DNA of 64,000 bases, taken from Tillandsia leiboldiana (Eukaryota; Streptophyta; Magnoliopsida; Poales; Bromeliaceae). The notes below the pieces were generated by a model, which worked only from the letters and a program-made list of their open reading frames with translations, was not told where the DNA came from and ran no database searches. Within the stretch, counting starts at the first letter, position 1, and each line of letters starts with the position of its first letter. The stretch spans positions 1,382,815 through 1,446,814 of the forward strand of contig CM055082.1 of assembly GCA_029204045.2 (NCBI GenBank), written 5' to 3'. This document shows positions 12,401 through 35,173 of this stretch, piece by piece. Both the position numbers and the translations under genes were made by a program.

Positions 12401-13335
12401 AGCAAGCCATGGATCAAATAACCTATGATGGGGAGTGGTATCGTGAACCTCTTGGCTCCTATACAACAGGTCCACCGTATATCAGGCATTGGAACAAAGA
12501 TGTTAAGGTAATTCCTGTAAACACTTATATCGGGTATGGATATTAAATAATTAAAATTACGAATTTTTGTGTACTATAACCCTGTCAATACATATTGCTT
12601 TTAGACCTCTATACCCTTAAATCTAGTCCATGTGTTTATTTATACCACTCAAAGCTATAATTTGTAGCCGATAAAAAGGCCATAGATGCACGTCTTCCCC
12701 ATTTTTTGAGAGCTTTAATGCCAAAAATGTCCCAGGGTGCAACAGGTGGTAACTGAACATTTGGGCTGATGGGTATTTCTTTTAGTGTGAAAATCCATCT
12801 ATTCAGTATGAAAAGATCTCAAGCAGAGGGTCATATCCACAAATATGGACTATGTATAAAGGCATTGGCATTATATTGGAACATTTGACCCATATACGCA
12901 TGAATATGAACTACCTTTAAAGGTGTAGGCGCAAATGGTCATTTTGAGGGGTATACAAACACTGGTATATGTAATTAAAAATTCTTTAAAGATTACTTAC
13001 GGTTAAACTACATCCTAGCTTAGGGCTGTAGTCTTAATTAGAAGCCCAGGCTCTAGAAAGAACTGTACTGCAGATGCGGAATTGAGGCCTTACTTTCAGC
13101 CACACATTTTCTTTTCCGACAGAGGATGTTCCGAATCTTTTACAACCTGAGCTACAGAGTGTACAACAAGTTGGACCGAACTATCCCCGGCTTCAGTTCA
13201 GTTATGGAGAAAGTGCGGGCCGATTCAGCTGCGAGAGATGCAGGGCGTAAGGCTAAAAGGGAAGCAGAAAAAAGAGCAGAAACCGAGGAGGCTCTCTACG
13301 GACGGCGTGTGACACCTGATGATCCTGCTCCATAG
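9412..13335 (+). CDS. TIC56: Protein TIC 56, chloroplastic
   Basis: Subunit of the 1-MDa TIC complex of the chloroplast inner envelope (with TIC214, TIC100 and TIC20), which imports nuclear-encoded proteins. Exons: 9412-9869, 10238-10473, 11035-11232, 11762-12044, 12345-12507, 13123-13335, giving 1551 nt and 516 residues. Arabidopsis TIC56 is about 527. Residues 1-60 are Ser/Asn/Pro-rich and low in acidic residues. A conserved helical block follows (QFFWECEHRPDHR). A GYF-like domain starts near residue 237 (DWYYKDRLGRTRGPLEL, then WGEDMDEWAP). The C terminus is a basic/acidic helix ending VTPDDPAP. The ATG at 9412 is the first in frame after the leader. An intact TIC56 is easier to square with a non-grass plant, since grasses are reported to have lost plastid ycf1/TIC214; that is inference. 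Confidence 0.95.
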
Positions 13336-13849
13336 AGAAGGTAAATCATGCTCCTCTGTTCTTATTTTTCCTTCTTATACAATTAAACAGTAGTCACAAA
13401 AATGCAATGTTGTTTGTTGATATAGTTCCAAGATTTGATGCAGTCTCAATTGAGAAGATCCGGATTAACAAGATACACCCTCTTTAGATGGAAAAGAAAA
13501 GATGATTTCTTTACGATTGGTTCGCGGACGAGCATGCAATTAATCGCCTCCTCCTTTTGCTAATGCGGGCTAATAATTGCTCTTAGCAAGCAAATAGCCA
13601 GTTATCTGCAGATGGACGAATAGCTTGTTTTCTTTTCCGAGGATCATCCGTGAGAGACTAATCACCTTAGCATGCATATGTACAGGCCAACTTTTGCGCT
13701 CTTTTTGGTTGAGTAATGCTATTACATTATCAAATTAGAAATTTGGATCTTCCTGTAATCAAGAGTGTTGTGATTGTAATGCTAGATGCTTCTTTCGTTT
13801 TTTGATCATCAGGTTTTTTATTTTTTGTTTTTTATTTTTGGGTTTATGT
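13336..13849. other. TIC56 3' UTR and spacer
   Basis: Single-copy sequence after the TIC56 stop, with no other ORF or RNA gene that I can support. It ends where the tandemly duplicated segment begins. Confidence 0.5.
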
Positions 13850-14398
13850 AGCACAAGTAATACAAATTCTAACATAAAAAAGCAATTAAAACCATTACAA
13901 GTAAACAAAAATACTTAAGTGTAAGTCAAATTCTAAGTTAATGAGCCAAACTTAATGCAATTTTTTTTAAAAAAAAAATTATCAGAAGTAAAAGGCGTTG
14001 TTAACGGAAAAAGCGAAGGAGCCCGTTTCAAAAGGGCTATGGCCTTTGTTGCTCCCTTGCCCACCACATAGTCGAGGCCCATCTCAAGTTGGGCCAAACA
14101 ACGTAATATATGGGGACACTTTTCGGCCCAACATGTTTATGTGGGACCCACGTGTCAGTGTCGACTCCAAAATTTTGTATATGCAGACTTGGGCCACTAA
14201 TGGGCCGGCCCATTTGGTCCATTACAGGCCCAAATTGGCGTCTTTTGATAAATTTATTTTTGGGGGAGTTTCAGTTTTTTTACCTGGAATAGAATCTTTT
14301 CAGATTTGGACGGGTAACAGTACTACGATGCCACGTGTAGCTCAAAAATATAAATAAAAAAAATATTTTTTTTACATCCAAATGGTATATATCTTATA

Positions 14399-14993
14399 GG
14401 GATAATTGTCTGTGTACCTCTGAAATATGAAGAAATATCTGATTTACCCCTCTTATTTTTTTCTTTCCAATATACCCTTCATACGTTCCACCGTTATTAA
14501 AAATACCCCTATCGTTTCCTTTGTTAAGTTAACTAGGGTTAAACTAGAGTTAAATAATAATCGGAGTTGAAAACTATCAGATATACCTATTTTGTCCAGG
14601 TTTAGAATTTAGGGTTTAGGGTTTAGGATTTTTTAGGGTTTTAGGGTTTAGGATTTAGGGTTTTAGGGTTTAGGATTTAGGATTTTTTAGGGTTCTAGGG
14701 TTTAGGGTTTAGGGTTTTAGGGTTTAGGGTTTAGGATTTTAGAGTTTAGGGTTTAGGGTTTTAGGGTTTAGGATTTAGAGTTTAGGGTTTTAGGGTTTAG
14801 GGTATATTTGAAAGGGCAAAATAGTAATTATACACAGATAACGGCAGTTCCAAACGGTACACTAACAGAGTTTAACTACAGAGGTATTTTGGAAAAAAGT
14901 TGGAACGTAAGAAGGGTAGTTTTAATATTAGCTTTCTAAGAGGAGTAAATCTGAAAACAGAGAAATTTTTAGGGATACGTAGGAAATTGCCCC
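14399..14993. mobile_element. Mutator-like MITE carrying telomere-like repeats (copy A only)
   Basis: A 595-bp insertion flanked by a perfect 9-bp target duplication, TATCTTATA, at 14390-14398 and 14994-15002. Copy B has a single TATCTTACA at the same place. The ends form imperfect inverted repeats (GGGATAATTG... against GGGGCAATTT...), about 20 of the first 27 positions matching. The 9-bp duplication points to the Mutator superfamily. There is no coding capacity. It sits inside an older MITE that is uninterrupted in copy B at about 24733-24894. Confidence 0.8.
14600..14812 (+). repeat. Interstitial TTTAGGG telomere-like array
   Basis: About 210 bases of degenerate TTTAGGG/TTTTAGGG/TTTAGGA units. 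Irregular unit length and its position inside a transposon with target duplications show it is carried by the MITE and is not a chromosome-end relic. Confidence 0.85.
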
Positions 14994-15107
14994 TATCTTA
15001 TATTTTATTTATCTCATGATAGAGTAATTTTACTAGACCATTTGAAGTGACTAGTAAATAAATTCCTACGTGAAATAGATGAGATATATACAGTATCCTA
15101 ATTTTAA

Positions 15108-15152
<45 letters not shown>

Positions 15153-15608
15153 ATTGCTTAAATATAGAGAGGGCCGGGGACATGGGAGCTCCTCACATGA
15201 CAAAATGAACGGTGACCCTCAAATATAAACAATTTTGAATTGCACCTTTCTCAATATATTATTTTTTTTTTGATAATCCTTTCAGTTTTGTTTTGTTTTT
15301 TTTTAAAAAAATTAAGCCCTTTTAATCAATCTAATCTATAATCTAATTAGGAATTTTTTCCCCAAATTTGTCAATGAATTTACCAAATTAAATTATTTTA
15401 GTGAGTTTATCAAAAACAAGCAGAACTAGATTTCATTTTATATAACCAGTAGAGGAATTTAATTTTTAACAAAAAATTCATATTCGAATACTTTTGAAAA
15501 GATATGGTTTAATCTGTTTTTTTATGGATGAACCACAAAGGTGAGGATATTATAGGTACATAACTTGAACCACAACCATAAAATAACACATTTATAAATT
15601 TTATAGAA

Positions 15609-15869
15609 AATACTACTGGTACACCTAGGGGTGTAATGTGGGCTGGGCCGGACCGGTACGGCCCATATTTTTCGCTCTGAAATGGGCAGGGGTTAGTCCG
15701 GCCCGGCTCGGATTCAAATGCGGGTTGGGCCGGACTCATCGGGCCAGAGCTACTAAGCATCCGGCCCAGCACGACTTTTCGGCCCGAAAGGCACCGACCG
15801 TGCCGGGCCGGGCCGTGTTTCGTGCCAGGCTGGCACGTGCTTCGGGCGGCCTCTTAAAATTTTTATTTT

Positions 15870-15956
<87 letters not shown>

Positions 15957-16625
15957 GAAAAATATAAATAATAAATTATTTTTATTTAATTTTATATTTT
16001 GATAAAAAAATTTAAAATTTATAAAAATAATTATAAAAAAATAAATATTTAAATATTTAAAAAATTATTTATAAATTTTTATTTAAAATTTTGATACATT
16101 AGATCGATCAAAAACATATCTCCCAACGTCTGCCATGCAGACCTTGGGAGGAGGGCTCATGGGGAGAAAGGCCAAGAAATTTTCTCCCCAGGAGTTGACC
16201 CAAAGGTCTAAGACAAGTTGCTTCTTTGGGCCTTGGGGTCCGTGTCGAGCCGCAGACCTGCACCTCGGTCCGGCACGGCCCAGGCCCGCCACGGGTCATG
16301 CAGGGTCGGGCCGACGGGCCATGAAGGGATGGCCCAGCACGGTCCGAAAAATCAGATCGGCCCAGATCTGGCACTGTGCTACAGTAACTGTGCCGGGCCA
16401 TGACCCGCACAGAGTCGTACCTGGGCAGCCCACGGGGGGCCCGCCCCGCCCATTTTACACCCCTAGGTACACCCCAAAAATAGTGTATATCTTATACCCC
16501 ACCCATTTCATGGTTGGGTAAATTTTACTGGTCACTTTGAAATGACTAGTGAAGAATCCCCCATCCTGAAATGAATAAGATGTATATCATACACCCTAAA
16601 TGGGGTGTACGGATAGCATTGCTTA
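15609..16625. mobile_element. GTACACC-type MITE split by a hAT-like element, copy A
   Basis: The left end (ATACTACTGGTACACC) lies at about 15609-15625 and the rest at 16466-16625, ending GGGGTGTACGGATAGCATTG. The ends are inverted repeats of one another, and the interior holds the short palindrome GTCACTTTGAAATGAC. The same family occurs at 43870-44032, 47148-47319 and 54483-54654. The hAT-like element at 15626-16465 interrupts it. Confidence 0.65.
15626..16465. mobile_element. Non-autonomous hAT-like element, copy A
   Basis: 840 bp beginning TAGGGGTGTAATGTGGGC and ending GCCCATTTTACACCCCTA, so the ends are inverted repeats. It is flanked by a perfect 8-bp target duplication GGTACACC (15618-15625 and 16466-16473), the hAT signature. 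The interior has GC-rich self-complementary arms (GGGCCGGGCC, CGGCCCAGCACG) around an AT-rich centre with a long (TA)n tract. ORFs across it are by-products of the GC-rich arms; no transposase is seen. Confidence 0.8.
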
Positions 16626-16889
16626 ATTTTTATTAGCAAAACAACCATCATAAAACCATTCCACTCCATCATCCAAAAGACAAATACTAAAGTGTCCATG
16701 TTGGAAATAGTAATCCAAATTTAATGTAAAAGTTAGTTAGAAATAGAATTTATCCAAATTATATTTAAAAATTATTTATAATTATTCAAAGTAAAAGTTT
16801 GATTTACTATCTGTTATGACTTGACAACTATATATATAGCTAAGCATTTGGTAATTAGATGAATGAGCCACAGTAGATATTGTCGTATA

Positions 16890-17957
16890 AGGTCAAGAAT
16901 GTCGTCGAGGGTATAATTGAATATTTTTTATTGATAAAGTATTAGTTTTTCTCCAATGTCTCTTCTTCATATTATTTTATTTTAGAATTTTAGATCATTA
17001 GTTACATAATTGATATCAGCGTGAATATCAGTTCCAACAATTGATATCGGAGCTCGAAAAAGTTAAGTTACGTTTGATTGGAAGTATCAAAAAATCGTCT
17101 CATATTTAGAAAGAATACAGAACCAGTGTACCAGATAGCCACATTAAAGTCGGGCAACTCGTAGCAAATTGACGAAAGTGGCGTTCAGGTAAAACCGAAG
17201 CAAATGAATTGTTTCGAAGAAATTGGCCTCCGCACAACACACGAGAGAAGGTGGTTGTGACGCTTGATGAAAAGAGAGCGAGTAGAGCTAGTGAAGAGAT
17301 AAAAAAAATTGGTACAAATAACCAGTGGGGCTAGACAAGTGAGCCAAAAAAAAAATAAAAATAGCGAGATCTCGATGAAATAAGGATGTCGTCCGAACAA
17401 AAAGGTACAAGTCTAAAACTCAATTTTTGATTTTTCTAATTTTGTTATGAATTTAGATTGATTTATACAATCTAGTTTATCAAAGTTTGATTGAACGAAG
17501 TTTAAACGATGAAAAATTATCTTTCGATATTTTTTTGAATCCAAAATTTATGGAATGTGGTAGAGAATAAAAATTATATAAAAAAATTAATTAAGAATAA
17601 TTTAGAAAGAGAGATAAAGAAGTTCTGTCATATATTTTTAAAGAAGTGAATCTATCGTTAGTTGAAAAATTTTCAATTACAAAGATGGCACGAGAAATGT
17701 GAATAATTTTTGCAAAAATTGGAGGAGAAAATTAGTTGAAAGAGAACAAAATTGAAGAAGAAAAAATTAAACCGAACGACAGAGATACGAAAGTCCCAAT
17801 TTATAAAAAAAGTTAGTCAAAATTATCGTTGTGAGTATAATTGAATATTTCTTATTGATAAAATATTAGTTCTTCTCAAAAATCTCTTCTTCATATTATT
17901 TCATTTTAAAGTTTTAAACTTTGAAAAACATAAGCAGTATGAATGCCGACTCCAACT
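16890..17957 (+). mobile_element. TRIM-like miniature LTR retroelement, copy A
   Basis: Two direct repeats of roughly 140-150 bp (about 16890-17039 and 17815-17957) share GTATAATTGAATATTT and the following TTCATATTATTT-type text, and end TTCCAACA and CTCCAAC. Just after the first repeat is TTGATATCGGAGCTC (17041), a decayed initiator-tRNA-Met primer-binding site (consensus TGGTATCAGAGC). The interior of about 780 bp has no surviving gag-pol ORF. It lies about 60 bases past the defensin-like stop codon, so that gene's transcript may end in its LTR. Confidence 0.5.
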
Positions 17958-18017
17958 GCCCATGAACTTACAAAGACATCAAACTCACACATTAAGTAAA
18001 ACTAAAGGCCAAAGAGA

Positions 18018-23796
<5,779 letters not shown>

Positions 23797-23843
23797 TATA
23801 CTTCTTATTGTTGTGTGTGGGAGAGAGGAGAAGAGGTTCTCTC

Positions 23844-23851
23844 TATTTATA
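23844..23851 (-). promoter_or_regulatory. TATA box of DEFL copy A
   Basis: On the minus strand TATAAATA lies 48 bases before the ATG at 23796, followed by a CT-rich leader and CACACACAACAATAAG. This spacing predicts a leader of about 20-30 nt. Confidence 0.6.
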
Positions 23852-24732
23852 AGGAGATGTATCATGTAATATGAAGGGGTGGTGCAATCTTAATAAAGAT
23901 ATTCTCTCTTTTTTTTTTTTTAATAGGATTTTTAGTGCTAGATATGGAAATTATTGAACCATGATTATCGCATTAATAAGTGATACAGATGATAAATGTT
24001 GTATATTGTTATAATTAATTATTACAAATCTTTGGTAAATTTGTTTCTTTTTGGTGTCATTGAAAGAGATTTGGACGTGTGCACCATGCATTTTCTTATT
24101 AATTACCTGGATTATATATGATCTTAATTTATTGTAAGGGTTAATTTCCCACTAAAGTTTGTAAATTTTGTATATTTTAGTGCTAAGGGTAGAAAACTTG
24201 ATAGCACAAATAACTTGATAGCACAAGTAATATAAATTCTAACATAAAAAAGTAATTAAAACCATTACAAGTAAACAAAAATAATTAAATGTAAGCCAAA
24301 TTCTAAGTTAATGAGCCAAACATAATGCAAATTTTTTTTAAAAAAAATATCAGAAGTAAAAGGCGTTGTTAACGGAAAAAGCGAAGGAGCCCGTTTCAAA
24401 AGGGCTATGGCCTTTGTTACTCCCTTGCCCACCACATAGTCGAGGCCCATCGCAAGTTGGGCCAAACAACGTAATATAGGGGGACGCTTTTCGGCCCAAC
24501 ATGTTATATGGGACCCACGTGTCAGTGTCCCAAAGTTTTATATATGCAGAATTGGGCCACTAATGGGCCGGCCCATTTGGTTCATTACAGGCCCAAATTG
24601 GCGTCTTTTGATAAATTTATTTTTGGTGTGTTTCGGTTTTTTTACCTGAAATAGAAACTTTTCAGATTTGGACGGGCAACAGTAATACGATGCCACGTGT
24701 AGCTCCAAAATATTAAAAAAAATATATATTTT

Positions 24733-24894
24733 TTTTACATCCAAATGGGTATATATCTTACATTCTATTCATCTCACAATAAACTAATTTTACTAGACAA
24801 TTTGAAGTGAATAGTAAATAAATTCCTACGTGAAATAGATGAGATATATACAGCATCCCAATTTTGAATGTACATATATAGCATTGCTTAAATA
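24733..24894. mobile_element. Decayed MITE, uninterrupted state in copy B
   Basis: Begins with TACATCCAAATGGGTATATA and ends near ATATATAGCATTGCTTAA, resembling the GTACACC-type family. In copy A the same sequence is split by the 595-bp telomere-repeat MITE. It contains TATCTTACA (24754-24762), the empty target site. Confidence 0.55.
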
Positions 24895-25358
24895 TAGAGA
24901 GGGCCGAGGACATGGGAGCTCTCACATGACAAAATGAACGGTGATCCTCAAATATAAACAATTTTGAATTGCACCTTTCTCAATTTTTTTTTTTTTTTTT
25001 TTGATAATCCTTTCAGTTTTGTTTTTTTTTTTTTTTTTTTTTGAATTAAGCTCTTTTAATCAATCTAACCTATAATCTAATTAGGAATTTTTTCCCCAAA
25101 TTTGTCAATGAATTTACCAAATTAAATTATTTTAGTGAGTTTATCAAAAACAAGCAGAACTAGATTTCATTTTATATAACCAGTAGAGGAATTTAATTTT
25201 TAACAAAAAATTCATATTCGAATACTTTTGAAAAGATATGGTTTAATCTGTTTTTTATGGATGAACCACAAAGGTGAGGATATTATGAGTACATAGCTTG
25301 AACCACCCCCATAAAATAACACATTTATAAATTTTATAGAAAATACTACTGGTACACC

Positions 25359-26129
25359 TAGGGGTGTAATGTGGGCTGTACCGGACCGGTACGGCCCATA
25401 TTTTTCGCACTGAAACGGGCAGGGGTAGTCCGGCCCGGCTCGGATTCAAATTCGGGTCGGGTCAGACTCATTGGGCCAGAGCTACTAAGCATCCGGCCCA
25501 GCACGATTTTTCGGCCCGAAATACACCGATTGTGCCGGGCCGAGCCGTGTTTCGTGCCAGGCTGGCCCGTGCTTCGGGCGGCCTCTTAAAATTTTTAATT
25601 TTAAATATAAATAATAAATTATTTCTATTTAATTTTATATTTTGATAAAAATATTTAAAATTTATAAAAATAATTATAAAATAACAAATTTTTAAATTTT
25701 TTAAAAATTATTTATAAATTTTTATTTAAAGTTTTGATCCAATAGATCATAAAATTTTAATACATTGGACCGATCAAAAACATATCTCCCAACGTCTGCC
25801 ATGCAGACCTTGGGAGGAGAGCTCATGGGGAGAAGGGCCAAAAAATTTTCTCCCCAGGAGTTGACCCAAAGATCTAAGGCAAGTTGCTTTGGGCCTTGGG
25901 GTCCGTGTCGAGCCGCATACCTGCACCTCGGTCGGGCACGGCCCAGGCCCGCCATGAGTCATGCAGGGCCGGGCTGACGGGCCTTGAAGGGATGGCCCAG
26001 CACGGTCCGAAAAATCAGATCGGCCCGGATCTGGCACTGTGCTACAGTAACTGTGCCGGGTCATGACCCGCACAGAGTTGTACCTGGGCAGCCCACGGGC
26101 GGCCCCGCTCCGCCCGTTTTACATCCCTA
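25359..26129. mobile_element. Non-autonomous hAT-like element, copy B
   Basis: The copy B counterpart of the element at 15626-16465, 771 bp, with the same 8-bp GGTACACC duplication at 25351-25358 and 26130-26137. It lacks the long central (TA)n tract of copy A, which accounts for most of the length difference. Presence in both copies shows it predates the tandem duplication. Confidence 0.8.
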
Positions 26130-26557
26130 GGTACACCCCCAAAAGAGTGTACATCTTATACCCCACCCATTTCATGGTTGGGTAAATTTTACTGGTCACT
26201 TTGAAATGACTAGTGAAGAATCTCCTATCCTGAAATGAATGAGATGCATATCGTACACCCTAAATGGGATATACGGATAGCATTGCCTAATTTTTATTAC
26301 CAAAACAACCATCACAAAACCATTCCACTCCATCATCCAAAAGACAAATACTAAAGTGTCCATGTTGGAAATAGTAATCCAAATTTAATATAAAATTTAA
26401 TTAGAAATAGAATTTATCCAAATTATATTTAAAAATATATTTATAATTATTCAAAATAAAAGTTTCATTTACTATCTGTTATGACTTGACAACTATATAT
26501 ATAGCTAAGCATTTGGTAATTAGATGAATGAGCCACAGTAGATATTGTCATATAAGG

Positions 26558-27618
26558 TGTCAAGAATGTCGTCGAGGGTATAATTGAATATTTTTTATTG
26601 ATAAAGTATTTTCTCCAATGTCGCTTTTTCATATTATTTTATTTTAGAATTTTAGATCATTAGTTACATAATTTATATCAGCGTGAATATCGGTTCCAAC
26701 AATTGATATCGGAGTTCGAAAAAGTTAAGTTACGTCAGATTGGAAGTGTCAAAAAATCGTCTCAGATTTAGAAAGAATACAGAACCAGTGTACCAAATAG
26801 CCAGATTAAAGTCGAGCAACTCGTAGCAAATTGACGAAAGTGGCGTTCAGGTAAAACCGAAGCAAATGAATTGTTTCGAAGAAATTGGCCTCCGCACAAC
26901 ACACGAGAAGGTGGTTGTGACGCTTGATGAAAAGAGAGCGAGGAGAGCTAGTGAAGAGATAAAAAAAAATTGTACAAATAACCAGTGTGGCCAGACAAGT
27001 AAGCCAAAAAAAATAAAAAAAATTGGCGAGATTTCGATGAAATAAAGATGTCGTCCGAACAAAAAGGTACAAGTCTGAAACTCAATTTTTGATTTTTCTA
27101 ATTTTGTTATGAATTTAGATTGATTTATGTAACCTAGTTTATCAAAGTTTGATTGAACGAAGTTTAAACGATGGAAAATTATCTTTCGATATTTTTTTGA
27201 ATCCAAAATTTATGGAATGTGATAGAGAATAAAAATTATATAAAAAAAATTAATTAAGAATAATTTAGAAAGAGAGATAAAGAAGTTATGTCATATATTT
27301 TTAAAGAAGCGAATCTATCGTTAGTTGAAAATTTTTCAATTACAAAGATGGCACGAGAAATGTGAATAACTTTTGCAAAAATTGGAGGAGAAAATTTGTT
27401 GAATGAGAACAAAATTCAAGAAGAAAAAATTAAACCCAACAACACAGATACAGAAGTCCCAATTTATAAAAAAAGTTAGTCAAAATTATCGTTGAGAGTA
27501 TAATTAAATATTTCTTATTAATAAAGTATTAGTTCTTTTCAAAAATCTCTTCTTTATATTATTTTATTTTAAAGTTTTAAACTTTGAAGTACATAATCAG
27601 TATGAATGCGGATTCCAA
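26558..27618 (+). mobile_element. TRIM-like miniature LTR retroelement, copy B
   Basis: Colinear copy B version of 16890-17957, with LTR-like repeats at about 26558-26702 and 27485-27618 and the primer-site remnant TTGATATCGGAGTTC at 26703. It is shared by both copies, so it was inserted before the duplication. Confidence 0.5.
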
Positions 27619-27680
27619 CTGCCCATGAACTTACAAAGACATCAAACTCAAACATTAAGTAAAACTAAAGGCCAAAGAGA

Positions 27681-32428
<4,748 letters not shown>

Positions 32429-32475
32429 TATACTTCTTATTGTTGTGTGTGGGAGAGAGGAGAAGAGGTTCTCTC

Positions 32476-32483
32476 TATTTATA
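32476..32483 (-). promoter_or_regulatory. TATA box of DEFL copy B
   Basis: Same TATAAATA and CT-rich leader as in copy A, 48 bases before the ATG at 32428. The proximal promoters are almost identical between the copies. Confidence 0.6.
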
Positions 32484-32829
32484 AGGAGATGTTTCATGTA
32501 ATATGAAGGGGTGGTGCAATCTTAATAAAGATATTCTCTCTTTTTTTAAATAGAATTTTTAGTGCTAGATATGGAAATTATTGAACCATGATTCTTGCAT
32601 TAATCAGTGATACAGATGATAAATATTGTATATTGTTATAATTAATTATTATAAATCTTTGGTAAATTTGTTTCTTTTTGGTGTCATTGAAAGGGATTTG
32701 GTTTCTTATTAATTACCTGGATTATATATGATCTTAATTTATTGTAAGGGTTAATTCCCCACCAAAATTTGCAAATTTTGTATATTTTAGTGCTAAGGGT
32801 AGAAAACTTGATAGTACCAATAACTTGGT

Positions 32830-33087
32830 ACTATTAATAATATAATAGCTGGACTCTATAAAGCTAGGCTGGAATAATATTAATAGTATCAAGTCATTGA
32901 TACTATTAAGTTTTTAACACTTGAATTAAAAGATATGTGGTTGAGATTATAGTGGGCCCTTTAGGTTTAATAGGGTGGTTGAAAAATAGTAAAATCTAAC
33001 GGATGAAAATGATTAAAGGGGTTGATCTAAGGGTAGAAAACTTGATAGCACAAATAACTTGGTACTATTAATAGTATAGTAGCGGGA

Positions 33088-33146
<59 letters not shown>

Positions 33147-33368
33147 ATTGAGCTCCTATGCTTGTAAAAGTACCAAGTTATTTGTGCTTGTGAGTTTTTT
33201 ACCCTTGGATATAGGAATGTGCGGTTAGGATGATGGTGGGCCCTTGGGTTTAGTGGGTGGTTGGTGAAATAGTATGATCTAAGGGATAAAATTAATCAAA
33301 GGGTTAAATCTAACGGTAGAAAACTTACAAGCACCAATTGCTTGGTACTTGTAAAAGAACAGTAACCG

Positions 33369-33464
<96 letters not shown>

Positions 33465-34132
33465 CCTCTCTAAAGTTTAAGATTTTATAAATTCATGCAT
33501 GCATCTCTAAAATAAATATTCTTTTCCAAATGTTTTTCTCGAGGACATACTTTATCAGAAATTAATTAGAAGCATTTCATCCATCCTTTTGTAGTAAAAA
33601 ATATAGGAACTCAATTAGTATCATCTTTTGAAAAATATATTTAAAAATTCTTAGTATTTTTTTTTTTTTTTTTTTTTTTTGAGAGAAAGATAATATACTA
33701 TCCGTTTCGTTTATTTTGGAGTATCAATCATCAAGCTTTTAGCCACTTGCGCTAGGGACCGTCGATAAAATTTCTTGGTAATTTTTCATTGTGGTAATTT
33801 CCTAAGTTAGGCTACTGTACTAATTAATAGTACCAAGTTATTGGTAATATTAAATTTTTAGTTTTTGGATGAATGGATGTATGATTAGAATGAAAGTGAG
33901 CTTATAGAGTTTAGTGGGTATTTAATAAAATAGCACGAAGAATAAATTTAATGATAAAAAATTTGGTAGTATCAAATTTTTAGTTCTATTGATAGTATAG
34001 GAACGAGACTCATAATTTTATTGTATCCTCAAAGTAATAAATTCATATTAAACAATTTTTTATCTTTTTGGGAAGCAACTAGATATTGGATGTCAAATAT
34101 ATAATATTATGATTTCAAGTATTAATCACCAA
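32830..34132. repeat. MITE-rich spacer after the tandem duplication
   Basis: Holds TA-flanked MITEs at about 32868-33090, 33146-33372 and 33805-34013 with (TA)n tracts at about 33105-33122 and 33373-33462, plus a T-run at about 33657-33680. I see no gene before the tRNA. Confidence 0.6.
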
Positions 34133-34203
34133 GCACCAGTGGTCTAGTGGTAGAATAGTACCCTGCCACGGTACAGACCCGGGTTCGATTCCCGGCTGGT
34201 GCA
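34133..34203 (+). tRNA. tRNA-Gly (anticodon GCC)
   Basis: A 71-nt cloverleaf: acceptor GCACCAG/CTGGTGC with discriminator A, D arm GTCTAGTGGTAGA, anticodon stem GTACC/GGTAC around loop CTGCCAC (anticodon GCC), T arm CCGGG-TTCGATT-CCCGG. No encoded CCA. A T7 run at 34221-34227 is a plausible Pol III stop, and CAA lies just upstream. Confidence 0.96.
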
Positions 34204-35173
34204 CTTACGTAATATCTATTATTTTTTTGGGTCCATTGGGTCCATGCAACTAACTTACTTATTTTAAATTTGGAGTCTTTTTTGGTCCGTGTCAATGGAT
34301 TTTACAGTTTCTTTTCCTAGTTTTAGGGATTTGATAATTCGTACAAAGCAGCAAGTCCAATGTTATAATCTCCAATTAACTAAGTTGGTCTAAGTAGGTT
34401 AAAAGCTGTAGCTCGATTTTTAGAACTTTCTTTTGAAAAAATGTATTGGCTCGAAAGTTAACTGTTTAAGTTTACTTGAGACATGTCGGGGCCTACTCTA
34501 ACGCGCAGCACTAAAACTGGACATCTATTGAATCCATCCATGTGTAAGATGATCACCATCTACCACTCACATGTAGCAGTTCTTACACTAGTTCATCTCT
34601 TACACAGCCTTATTACACACCTAATGCTCAAACGAATATGATCATCCACGATTCGACGGTGGAGATCGCAGCCTAAGAATCAGACCATCTACAGAAGAAA
34701 ACAAAGTAATAAAAAATCAACTTGGAGTTTTTCTTTACATCAGAGTTACCCAGAGAAGCCAAAATACCATACCGATAGTACTATTTCCACCAACTTCTTA
34801 TCTGTCATCTTATACAAAATGAACGCACTCATGGTGGTAGATGCCCAAATGCAGGAGAAAAGGGATACATTTTAGTGAGAGAAGACCGACATCGTGAAGA
34901 TTTCAGACAGCTCAAGGGGCCGACAGGAGCTGTGGAATGATCGATACAAGCGACTTTTATACGAAATTACAATAGAAAAAGTAAAACAAAGCATAATGCA
35001 CATCCTTATTATACAAACAAAGACTCGTTGTATCGCACTAATTTTGAATTGATCATGCTCTCTATCTGTAAGATGTGTAACACACAGATACATCTTTCAG
35101 CAAGACGTACTAATCTTTTCTACAATATATTTCTCATCAATCTAGTGCGCGAATTTGAGATCCCGTACCTGAT
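34204..35173. other. Spacer and VPS45 3' flank
   Basis: Unique AT-rich sequence, including the 3' UTR of the minus-strand VPS45 gene. I see no other ORF or RNA gene. Confidence 0.45.

Noticed and set aside
14600..14812. Telomere remnant or chromosome fusion site
   Set aside because: The TTTAGGG array is degenerate and lies inside an element with 9-bp target duplications, absent from the paralogous copy.
16083..16521. Overlapping Pro/Arg-rich ORFs in the GC-rich element
   Set aside because: They are on both strands of self-complementary GGGCC-rich hAT arms, with no recognisable domain.
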